64,000 bases of DNA from NCBI GenBank assembly GCA_037126765.1, contig JBBCBC010000001.1, positions 32,410,804 to 32,474,803 of the forward strand, written 5' to 3'. Each line of letters begins with the position of its first letter. The stretch's first letter is position 1. A model generated the notes under the pieces. That model worked only from the letters and a program-made list of their open reading frames with translations, had not been told where the DNA came from and did no database searches. This document shows positions 54,376 through 64,000 of the stretch, in pieces. The position numbers and the translations under genes are program-made. This DNA comes from Stenogyne calaminthoides. Taxonomy: Eukaryota; Streptophyta; Magnoliopsida; Lamiales; Lamiaceae.

Positions 54376-57300
54376 TCACTCTTTAGGCTTGTATCCTTCT
54401 GGCATCTCTCTTTGATCTTAAGGTACGTTGAAAATCTGATAAAGTTTCCATTTGACATCATTGGTCCGGCCGAGGATCGATTATATGCGTTTTGCTCGAA
54501 ATGTCAAAATAGAATCTCTGAAATGCCATCATGTCAAATGAGCCATCTGCCTTCTTCGAGTAATCCAACAGATCATACTCTTGGCGAGATATTTTTACGT
54601 TGATTATCTTGGCCTCATTTTCCAGATACTTCAGAAAATCTGGATATTTATTTTCCAACCAGTTGAGGAATTCATCATCTGGAGATTCTTCTCGTGGAAC
54701 AAGATCAAGAACAAAGGCATCCAGAAGCCATTCACTTCTGATCTTATTCCATTCCTCAAACCTCTTAGCATGTGCAGCAGTTTTTGGAATGATCTCATCA
54801 ACTCTTGCTGGCAGATGAGGTTCTGGTACATATTTTCCAGCCTTTCCTTTCTTCGCCTTCGATCTGAATTTCCTCTTCAGATCTTCTGCCTGTGCCAATT
54901 TGTCTGCCCTTCTCTCTTCTTCACTTATTCGGGCTTCTTCCGCAATCTGTTCTTTGGACAATTTCTCGGCCCGATTTCTTATCGGCTTTGAATTTGGCTA
55001 GGCATGCTTCTTGTGATTTTCTTAGTCCGAGTGGTAGTTCAAGTTGTGATGTCCGGCACCCCTTGAAGAAGACCAGTAGCGACCTTTCTTGCCTTTGACT
55101 TTTCCATATTTTTAGAAATTTCGTTAGCAAAAAGATCCAGATGGTCTAGTCTTTGTCCATAAGGATTCAACTGTATGAATCGGGTCTTCGTTGTTCTGAT
55201 CGTGTCAGTTGGTTTCTCACTCTGTCCTTCCCCCTTTTTGGTTTGATCAAAAAAGCGGTGAGTGGGAGGTCGAGAACCAAAAAAAGCGATCGATATCGCC
55301 TCTGTTGAGATCTGCAATGAGATAAACCTTGAGCTTGAGCGATTTAGATTTTGAACCTTCGAGATCGGCTTCGGTCTTGATAGATTCCATGGCGATAGAG
55401 AGAGTGTAATAATCGGTTTGTCAAGTTTCTCTTACATCAATTCTAGCTTTTCAAATGAGCATCGAAAAAAAACTTGTTGTTGATCCATCTGAATTAGTTT
55501 GTCATCAACCGATTTTATAAGTTCGGCAGAATCTGGTGGTCACGTTTGGGAGAACGATCTTTGATTGCCTCAATCTGGGAAATAGCCAATTCCTTTTGAT
55601 CTGTTATTTCTTTGAGGCCAATCGCCTCGATCGACTATCACTCCCTCAACTTCTTCTTTCGGAGATCTTTGAGACATGATCGATCTCTCCGAAGTTGATC
55701 GTGATGGCGTGAGTTGTAGAAATGTTTGGTGTCACTTGACTGTTTTTTTTTGTTTGTGCCTCCGGTGGTTGGTCATGAACCGCAAAGCACAGTTCCACTA
55801 TCATCGGCAGCCTCTGCATCCTTCATAGTAGCATCTGCTTGAGGAGCATCTTGGCCAGCCTCCGGTTCGCCTTTGTTCACCAATCCCAACTTCGCGTGGA
55901 TCGAGCTTTGATAGATTCGGCGGTTATCGGCTCGGTGGTGATCCTACTTTAGCGATTTCCTCATATCGAAATCAAAATGCGCAAACTCATCGGCCCAGCC
56001 CATCATTTCTATAATCATTATAAAATCGAGAAGCTTTTTAATCGGAGATCTCTCCGGTGAGGATCTCCATAACCTCCTCTCTAATAGCGGGATGGGCGAC
56101 CCATTTCTGGATACATCTCATCAATTTCTCGTTCGATTTGCATTAGACCATTTTCCTGTGATGGTCTTTGATGATCTAGACTTCGAGAATTGTGCGTCCC
56201 GATTCCTAGTTGATGAGATGCGGAGGTTACGGTGGTGCTTGAGTGGCCCAAGTTGTCCGATTGGCTCGACTGCGAGGTTACATTGTAGAGGCGGTGTGGC
56301 TTAGTTCTACAACGGGTAAAGCTTTTCGGTTCGCTAACCCGGCGTAGTTTAGGGTTCAGGCAGGTGGAAGAAGAAGGAGAAACATGCTTTCGGCGGCCCA
56401 TAGATGCGGCGGTGAATCAGCTTCGAGTTGGAGGAAAAGAGATCGTTAGATCTCGTGCTTCTTCCTCGAATGTTACGCGAGCTCTCGGCGAGAAGCTTTG
56501 TGTCGATTTTTCTCCCCGATTTTTGTGGCGCATCGAGGTGATCCAAGGCTCCTTCTTCATCGACTCATCTTCTAGAAAGCGAGTCATGGGGGCACCTTAG
56601 CCTTCTTGGCCTCTTTTCTGCAGGCCTTCACCGATTTTTCTTTTCTTCTTCGGGGGCATCCGGTGTAGACGAGGTCGCTTCCTTGCTTTTTCCTTTCTTG
56701 ACTTTTGGAGGGTGGGCGCATATCATCATCGGTGGCCCATATATAAATTGAAGTGGTGGCGAAGGAAGGCCTTGTAGGACTTCATCCATTCGGTCCCATT
56801 CGGCATTTGGCGGTTTGTCTTTCAAGATAAGCTGCAACCTTGTTGAGATTGGCGATCCTCTTCTTGGATAGACCTGCCTCCATTCATTAACTCCAAACTT
56901 TTCATGTTCTTGGAGTAGAATGACCTTCGAGGAAGCCATGACAATTGATGTTCTTGGCTTCATCAATTATCGCAATCATCTTTGTATAGTTTGACGGATG
57001 TTAGAAAGATTCAATTTGAATGAAATACCCATGATTGTTTTTGATAATATGTCAAACAACGATCGGTATTTCCTTTTTAGCATCGGCTTTGACAAAACCT
57101 CAAGGTTCGATGTTTGTCGGCTTCCCTGAAGAGTTCTTTTTTTCGATCGGCTCATCTTCATTCTCCCCCGTAGTCTTGAGGCGCATTCTTCCTTTCCTTT
57201 TTGGCAAGCAACAGACGTGTTATGTCCGCGTTAAATCGATCGATCTCTTCTCCGCTGATAGCGAAAAGTAGTTCTTCTCCCGGCGTCCAGTATCTTTGCA

Positions 57301-57479
57301 TCACTTTGGATTGCGATGAGCGTATAATATTTCTCAAGACCTCCTTTTTTTTAATTTGCTCCACTTCCATTGATTCCGGATCCCGAGTGATATCAAATCG
57401 CATTTAACTTGTCATCGACAATCTTCGCTTATGCTTCATTATAATTGCACATTATTTTCCCCATTCCGTGAGTGGCCAT
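54376..57479 (-). CDS. CopB additional ORF (unknown product), broken into frames
   Basis: The ATG at 57,477-57,479 follows an intron-like acceptor. The end is TGA at 54,376-54,378. Readable parts: ESMEVEQIKKKEVLRNIIRSS and WTPGEELLFAISGEEIDRFNADI (57,158-57,403), KRKYRSLFDILSKTIMGISF (56,976-57,161), the KKGKSKEATSSTPDAPEEEK patch (56,628-56,966), and the C-terminal domain with FEEWNKIRSEWLLDAFVLDL and FLNWLENKYPDFLKYL (54,458-54,961). The charged region just before the C-terminal domain differs strongly from CopA while the domain itself is nearly unchanged. Function unknown. A nuclear or RNA-binding role is only a guess from the basic patches. Confidence 0.62.
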
Positions 57480-57691
57480 CTACAATAAGATAAACTTGAT
57501 TAAAGTTGTGCATAAACATGAAAATGTCATATATTGATTATCGGACCTATACTCATGCCTAATAATCGATAAACACATCACGGATACCAAGAAACAATAA
57601 AGCATAACACGAGGATACCATCGATTGACAAAATCTATAAGATCAATGGATTTAGGAGAAAAAGATGATTCATCAAATAATTAGAAATTAC
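57480..57691 (-). other. Putative 5'-UTR intron before the CopB additional ORF
   Basis: GTAATTT donor at 57,691 and ...TTATCTTATTGTAG acceptor directly before ATGGCC. It is 64 bases longer than in CopA, with the same splice-site context. Confidence 0.5.
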
Positions 57692-58664
57692 CAGATTCTG
57701 TTTTTTCGGAAGATAATGTTGAAACTCAAGAAAAACACTTGAATCGCGAAAAAAGTAATCTGGAGTTTTCGGAGAATAAATCGCAAGTTTGTGAATTAGA
57801 AAAGAACTCGGTAGGGTTTTGATGAACCTTTTAAAGATGAGGAGGGGGAAAAAAAGACAAGATTTGGGAGATCAACCGTTTGAAAAGATTAAACGATCCA
57901 GTTAAAACGGTTTTGATCGTATGGTCGTGAAAAAACGCGTCTAAAAACCTTTTGGATTTAAAAGCTCATTTTGTAGCAATTAATACAAGTACCCCACGTC
58001 CGCATTAAATGTTTTGCGGGGGAATACGTCACAAAGGTAATGAGTACAATAAAGGCAAATAATATCGATAAGATCAAATAAGTAAGCAATAAACAAGGAA
58101 ACAAAAAAAGCGTATCACGGTTAATCGATATTGTAATCATCAATGCCACTTGTAGTTGTTGATTCCACTTGTTGATCTTAGTTTTCTGCCTAATCCTTAT
58201 AATTTCCCAACTGTTCTTTTCAACTGATCCGCTTCACTTTGCGTCTGATTTCCCTTTTCTGATCCTCCTTGATTAGTTGAAGTTCCCCCTTCAACTGATA
58301 TTTCTGTTTTCTCATAGACTGATATATATATCTGATGTGTTGTTGTATCAAGCTCAACTGATCTTCCTCATCAGATCAGTTTCGTATAAAATCAGATTTC
58401 AGATGACCTAATCTGATTCTTCTCAGATCAAGCCAATTCTTGGGATATGTGTTACCGCCAAAACTTAGTCTAGAATAGTAGTCTATATTCCCTAAGTTGG
58501 CACGATTTGACATGCGTAATTATAGTCTGAATATTCGATATGTCAATCCGCAATAAATTTATCCAATTATCAGTCGCGTGATTCCTACACGCTGTCCTTG
58601 TGATGCAAATTTCTCTTAGAGGCTTTTTGAAATCAAATTTGCATTCACACCCTTGCTTGGCCTC
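57692..58664. promoter_or_regulatory. Promoter-like region between divergent CopB units
   Basis: Contains the 5'-UTR and weak TATA (TTTAAAAG, about 57,828-57,836, minus) of the additional ORF and then about 830 bases without a gene up to the plus-strand TATA box. Confidence 0.4.
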
Positions 58665-59465
58665 TATAAATTGGACCAATGTTTTACACAACATAACCCA
58701 TTCAACATACTTATCTTCTTTGTAGAATCATGTATCTGGTGAACCCTTATTTCCGTGAGACTTCCTAAGAAACACCTTTACCCCTTTTTCAATGATTTCA
58801 CTTCTCAAATCAACCCCCATGTGTCCCTTATCCTTTGTTTTTAAATGCGTCATCAAAGATTTCACATACAATTGTTGCCAAGCTTCTCTACCACCAAGGC
58901 GGCGGGTCTGCTGTCGCAACTGAGAAGACACTTCTCCTAACCGTATGCACCTTGTGTGTCTATCGAGATGACGGAACTAGCATCAACAGACTCAGTCTGA
59001 TATAAAACATGAGTTTGATATACGGTGCGGATCGATACAACGGTGATCTTCGTATATCAACTCTATTTTTTCATGTAACACATGTGCCCATAAGGTCTTT
59101 GAACCACTTTCTTGGCACATGTGCTCCATTTAACAGCTGGAGAGCCCATTGACTTCAGGTCTAAGGGCTCCTGGCTTAGAAATCCTATCAACGCCGCTCT
59201 CGCTCCACTGGTTTTAGCTTCAGCGATCGGCTTTAGGATTATTTCAAAGCCTTCTTACCCTTGTTAAGTGGGGGAAAGTGAGAGCATGAGATCTTAGAAT
59301 CTCTCTCTCCTCCTCTTCTAGGGTTAGGATGAGGGTTTAGGGTTATAGGTTTAGGGTTTTCGGTTATCACTTATGTACCGACCTCCGGGTCCTTTGTACT
59401 TGTAACTTGTAATGTAACCTGACCTTCGGGTCTTTATCAATGAAAATTTCTGTTATTCCATTGTT
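58665..59465 (+). other. CopB antisense unit: TATA, upstream ORF, broken ORF, 3' end
   Basis: CTCTATAAATTGGACC (TATA at 58,665), a 12-codon upstream ORF (58,729-58,767), ATG at 58,792, and a core frame around 58,850-58,985 with SKISHTIVAKLLYH and TEKTLLLTVCTLCVYRDD as in CopA. The frame is broken before and after the core. A 10-bp inverted repeat CACATGTGCC/GGCACATGTG (59,079-59,088 and 59,114-59,123) lies in a roughly 60-bp stretch absent from CopA. The 3' end has TTGTAATGTAACC and ATCAATGAAAA. Confidence 0.45.
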
Positions 59466-59884
59466 GTGTAAATTTTATGATTTCTTATGCGATTGTAGGC
59501 TTTTAATCTGTGAATCTTTCTTGTTGAATATCAGCTTAATAGACTTACAAAGATGTAAAGTAACCAAACTGATTTAATCAGATAATTCTTTAAACTGAGC
59601 GTTTCCTTTAATCGATAAAACCTTAAATCGATCGTTCCTTTAATCGACAGATCGTAAATCGATCGATACCTTCTTATATCGGTTCCTTGGTGATCTTACG
59701 ATCGATTGAGATACCAAACTCAATGATTCATTTTAACTTTGGTTAGTCTCTTAACCAAAATTGGTTACGAGAGAACAATCCATCAAGCATTTTAGGTGCT
59801 TTTTCTCCAAGATCCGAAGCCTAGCTCGTTGCACAATTCTCTGAATCGATCTCGGTAGTAGCTTGGTTAGAATATCGACTTTAC
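59466..59884. other. Spacer, CopB
   Basis: No gene seen. Corresponds to 29,561-29,937 in CopA. Confidence 0.5.
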
Positions 59885-60406
59885 GTAAATCGGTGTGAAT
59901 CTTTTCCATTCGATATTCTTCTTTTCAACATGATCTCTTATAAAATGATGTCGACATCCACATGCTTGCATCTTGTATGTAGAAACGATTACGAGTGATT
60001 GCAATAGCACTATTAATTGTCACGAGAATATAGGTACATTCTTAGCTACAATGTTATAATCCTCATTTTTGACTAAGCGGAGCGGTTAGGGCAACGACTT
60101 CACTGCGACCATATATTACCTTGATAGTAGATGTCGCATGGCCGATGTCGCTTCTTTGAAAACCACGAGATCGGTTTACTTCCTAAAATCGACATGTTCT
60201 GAGGTTGATTTTACGTCAATCTTGCAACCTCCATAATCGTAATCGAAATACCCACTAAGCTCTAGATTATCATCGATGGGTAAAATAAACCAAGGTTTAT
60301 TGTTCCTTCAGATACTTGAATCCGCTTAGTCTGCTTCTAGGTGGCTTTGCATTGGATTTGCACGAAATCGCACACATACACCTCTTTGCAAAGGTGATAT
60401 CCGGGT
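59885..60406 (-). pseudogene. CopB RNase H
   Basis: Homologous to CopA 29,938-30,470. AIAI and the end EKIHTD are still visible on the minus strand, but frames are broken. Confidence 0.65.
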
Positions 60407-61334
60407 CTATTTGGCGATTAGGTATAATAAGGATCCAATGAGAGCCCTATATTCTTTTCGATGAGTTTTACGACCATCCTCATCCGGATCCATCTTGAAT
60501 CCAGTCATCATAGGAATTTTGGCTTCCTTACAGTTTTGAACTCCAAACTTAGCCAATAAATTCCTAGTGTACTTTGCTTGGCAGATGAATATCCCTTCTG
60601 TACTTTGCTTCACTTGTAGGCCCAGAAAGTAATTCATCTGACCCATCATGGACATCTCGAACTTCCCTTGCATCAGTTTGCTGAATCTTTCACATAGACT
60701 CTTGTTGGGAGATCCGGAAGATGATGTCGTCCACGTAGATCTGAACCATCGAATATCTTCTCCATCTTCTATTACGAATAAGGTTACATCCCTTTGTTCC
60801 TTTAGTGAACCCACTGTCTATCAAGAACTGAGAGAGTGTATCATACCAGGCTCTAGGAGCTTGTTTCAGGCCATAAAGAGCTTTTCTTAAACGATACACT
60901 TGGTTGCTCTTTTCGAAGCCTGGAGGTTGTTCGACATAAACTTCCTCTGCTAGTACCCCGTTTAAGAATGCACTCTTTCGTCAATCGATACCGATGAACC
61001 CTCTTGTGGGAAGCATATGCGAAAACAACCGAAATGGCTTCAAAGGCGGCGGCGGTGCAAAGGTCTCATCATAATCAATTCCTTCTGATTGTGAATACCC
61101 CTTAGCAACAAGTCTTGCCTTATTCCTGGTTATGACATTTTTCTCATCTCTCTTGTTCTTGAAAACCCACTTCGTGCCAATTACGTCTTGATGATTTGGT
61201 CTATCCACGAGTTCCCAAACTTGATTTCTCTCGGCTGTTCGGCTCCTCTGCGTGGCTAGAATCCGACTTGCGTCTTGTAGAAACTTCCTCTCTTTTGTTG
61301 TAGGTTCCTTCATAGGCGGATAATGACAATACAT
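60407..61334 (-). pseudogene. CopB reverse transcriptase
   Basis: The best-read polymerase of this family. 60,981-61,334 has WELVDRPNHQDVIGTKWVFKNKRDE, KARLVAKGYSQSEGIDYDETFAP. 60,690-60,899 has LRKALYGLKQAPRAWYDTLSQFL and the catalytic MVQIYVDDI. 60,407-60,814 has MGQMNYFLGLQVKQ and YTRNLLAKFGVQNCKEAKIPM. These are in three frames with two or more frameshifts. Confidence 0.85.
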
Positions 61335-62840
61335 GGCACTTTCACCAATCGATGTCTAGTTTTAACTCTATCGGATCGTCTCAAATGATCAAATCGGTTG
61401 GATGACCGGTTATCCGGTCATACATTACGATTTAAATCGGTTTGGAGAACATCATCCATTTACGATAAAGGTTCATTACTAGCGGTTGGGAGTGGTGCGA
61501 GTTATGATCCACTTGATAAGAACATGTCTCGGTGATGTTGGGTGATCATGTGTTGATGTCTGTTAAATGGGAACTTCGTGTTCCCCAAGCCGGATGGTTC
61601 GATTGATCTTGCCTCATTTGTACCGAACTTCTTCATCGACAGGTTTTTCGTACCTTAGGATCTGATTGATCCGGTGAATCGACTAGATCTGGAATGTATC
61701 TTTATTCTTATGTCGATCCTTTTTCCTTGATCGTTAGGCCGATCCATTTTACGAGCATCGGTACTAGTTGATCGGTACATCTTGTTACGAGGCGATTTCT
61801 CTTGTTAGGAAGATGCTTCATTAAAAGACTACATGGGGTGTTTCTTCCACAACTAGGGTTAAATCTATTTGTAAACCACGAAAGCCTTGTTCGATGAGGA
61901 ATATCCTAAGAATATACCCTCGTCGACTTGGCCTCAAAAGTCTTCAATGACTCTTCCCATTGTTGTGTATGAAACACTTACACCCAAAAAACATGGAAGT
62001 AAAAACACGAGGTTTTACGCCCTTCCCACGATTCATAAGGTGTTTTTGTAGTGAGCCTTAGTCGGAAGACATTTGTTACGAGTATGACATGCGATGTTGA
62101 TTATTCCGCGAAAACGGCTTGGTATTGCATGTTCGGTAACATCGTCTTGAAAGCAACTTCTTTGAGTGTTCTGTTTCTTCGTTCTGCTTTCTCCATTACA
62201 TTTGTGGCGTTCTTGCGGTGATGTCTCATCTTTGTATACCAAACTTAGAGCAAAAAATCGGTTATAAAAGAGTTCAGAAATTATGTACCTTTATCTGATC
62301 TGATTTTTACTACACTGACACCCTTCTCATTTTGTAATCTTTTAAGCAGCTCGGGTATCTTCGTTGTTGTCTCATTCTTCTTATGTAAGAATATAACCCA
62401 GGTAAACTTGGAATAGTCATCCACGATTACCAGAGTATATTTTCGTCCGTGACGAGATCGACCGGTGTAATCGGTCCAAATAGATCCATATGAAGCAATT
62501 TGCAATACTCTCTTTGGATCTTGGTCCGAGAATTCCCTTGAATGAAGCTTTGACCTGTTTTCCCTTCTGACGTGCAACACATGTTTGATCCTTTGAAAAT
62601 ACTTCATTCGGAAGACCTTCCACTAGAGACATTCCACTAGAGACATTCTTGCTATCTTATTAAGAGTTTTAAAGTTCAGATGACTCATTCTTTTGTGCCA
62701 GAGCCAACTGCTACTTTTGAAACTCTTAACAATTAGGCATGTATTTCTTGGGCAACTGTTCCAATCTTCTGTGTAGATCGTCCCTTTCCTTGAACCGATT
62801 AGCAAAATCTATTGAGTGGCTCGATTCTTGATAGTGCATT
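61335..62840 (-). pseudogene. CopB gag-pre-integrase and integrase
   Basis: 62,623-62,805 has LWHKRMSHLNFKTLNKIARMSLV. 62,281-62,607 has GRKYTLVIVDDYSKFTWVIFLHKKNET and IRSDKGT (second catalytic Asp). The C-terminal region 61,860-62,240 aligns with CopA but is in several frames. The Glu of the triad could not be placed with certainty. Confidence 0.78.
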
Positions 62841-63059
62841 GATCGATCGAGAACTCAACGCCAATTCGTTGTTATCATGAAATTGTGAAACCGATAATAG
62901 GTTGTCTTGGACCTTCGACATCTGAGACTCGATTTACTTGTACATCATCATTCTCTAAGGTTAAAGATCCTTTGGTGTAACCAAAGTTATCATCACCGAA
63001 AAAGAGTACACGCGCCCTTTACATTTCTATGTAAGAGGCGAGGAGGTGTTTGCTTCGAT

Positions 63060-63105
63060 CATGTGCCTTGAGCATCCAATATCGATGTACCCGGATAGTT
63101 GCTTG
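63060..63105 (-). pseudogene. CopB protease motif
   Basis: YIDIGCSRHM. The catalytic Asp is kept but D-S-G reads D-I-G, unlike CopA. No open frame across the domain. Confidence 0.6.
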
Positions 63106-64000
63106 CACACCTCCTTTGTTGGCGGACCAGCGCGATCCTGCTGACCAAATCGGGCTTTAGGTACCCCTTTTGGATTGGGTCCCGAGGGTTAGGATTAGTT
63201 TTGGGGATCCATACAAAGCGAGCACTTCTATTGAGATCGGTTAGATCGGAAGGCCCGATTTGTCTCCCATACCTATCAACATAATCATATGTCTCTTTAT
63301 ATGCTTTTCGATTAGTATGATTATTAGTGTGAACCTTGGATGACTTAGAAGACTTGGGATTTATCTTTTACGTTTGTCTTCTTTTCATCCAGATTAGGTT
63401 CAAAAGCGACCCTAGATTTACGATTATAGGGGTAGGTACGATTGCTACCATCAAAAGATTCATATCTTTTTTGGCATAGGTGGTTTTTTGCGGTTTACCT
63501 AAAGCATGCTTATTAGGCGGTGACCTTGATTGGGTCTCAGATTAGACTTCCCTTTTACGGTTTGTCTTTTACGATACGATCTGTTGATCGAGTTGAGGTC
63601 ACTTCGGAAGAATCGGGTTCTTCTGTTGATTCCTCGGTGATGCTTTACCCGGTTGGGGTCCATTTACGTTTCCCTTACGGTTAGGCACCGCCTTTACCTT
63701 TCAACCGGTCTTTTTTCCTTATTAGATACAAGTTTGGCTTTTGGTGTATCTTTGTCGAAACTCGTCGATTACACCCTTTTGAGATGAATCGGTAGGGGCT
63801 TTTTGAGGATGTGGAAGGGTTCTCATACCCAAGTCCTTCTTGTTAATCGTTGTTCAAAATAGGTGTTCATGTCTTGAACAATTTTAGATGATTTTGTAAA
63901 AACTTCTATTTTCTTGCAGATTATCCTCGGATGATTTTAGACTCTTATGCATTAGGAACAACTCATCAAATTTAAACTTAGCGGATTTTTTTTAGTCATC
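63106..64000 (-). pseudogene. CopB gag-protease linker, degraded
   Basis: Collinear with CopA 33,140-34,070. No long frame. Runs off the window. Confidence 0.45.

Larger units (their letters stand above)
52598..64000 (-). mobile_element. CopB: second copy of the CopA family, cut by the window edge
   Basis: 3' LTR at 52,598-54,166, then in order to the right: polypurine tract, additional ORF, intron, promoter-like gap, antisense unit, RNase H, reverse transcriptase, integrase, protease. gag and the 5' LTR are beyond 64,000. It is collinear with CopA at about 29.7 kb distance and in the same orientation. It has independent flanking DNA, so it is a dispersed copy and not a tandem duplicate. Confidence 0.9.

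Noticed and set aside
1..64000. CRISPR arrays, bacterial operons, tRNA or rRNA genes
   Set aside because: Nothing in the window supports them. The tRNA-like TGGTATCAGAG strings are primer binding sites of retroelements.
22945..64000. CopA and CopB as a segmental duplication
   Set aside because: Flanking sequences differ and CopA has its own perfect TSD, so they are separate insertions of one family.

Overview
The window is plant nuclear DNA made almost entirely of nested transposable elements and one endogenous pararetrovirus. Evidence for a flowering plant, probably a eudicot: Ty1/Copia LTR retrotransposons primed by initiator tRNA-Met, a caulimovirid integrant, a Stowaway MITE, a Mutator-type MITE and 5'-truncated plant LINEs. 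I found no convincing single-copy host gene and no tRNA or rRNA gene. Species cannot be named from this sequence.

Layout. 1-11,099 is a four-deep nest. The 3' LTR of a plus-strand Copia copy (1-1,217) abuts the integrase of a minus-strand sister, Cop1 (1,218-6,813). Cop1 sits in the leader of CopD (6,814-9,156). CopD sits in the 3' end of CopC, an older plus-strand element (9,157-11,099). 11,100-14,789 is AT-rich DNA with MITEs. 14,833-38,888 is an endogenous caulimovirid (EPRV) on the minus strand, present about once, circularly permuted, with its reverse transcriptase split between the two ends. A solo CopD-type LTR (19,930-21,531, TSD TATAT) interrupts its intergenic region. A complete 14.5-kb Copia element, CopA (22,945-37,467, TSD GCTTG), interrupts its 3' ORF. 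38,889-39,573 is a MITE. 39,635-46,179 is CopE, an internally deleted relative of Cop1. 46,200-52,597 is AT-rich DNA with a hairpin MITE, a Stowaway, a Mutator-type MITE and three LINE fragments. 52,598 to the right edge is CopB, a second copy of the CopA family, cut by the window end.

The most unusual content is in the CopA/CopB family. Between pol and the 3' LTR it carries a long sense-strand additional ORF (about 2.9-3.1 kb) that appears to have its own TATA box and a 5'-UTR GT-AG intron. Divergent from it is a plus-strand unit with a TATA box, a 12-codon upstream ORF, a short ORF and a poly(A)-like 3' end. Both copies keep this two-unit arrangement, and the C-terminal domain of the additional ORF is recognisable even in the diverged CopC remnant.

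Caution: in CopA and CopB many expected CAG/CTG trinucleotides appear as CG, CGG or CCG, differently in each copy. This looks more like systematic base-calling error at CHG-methylated sites than real mutation, so frameshifts in these two elements should not all be taken at face value.
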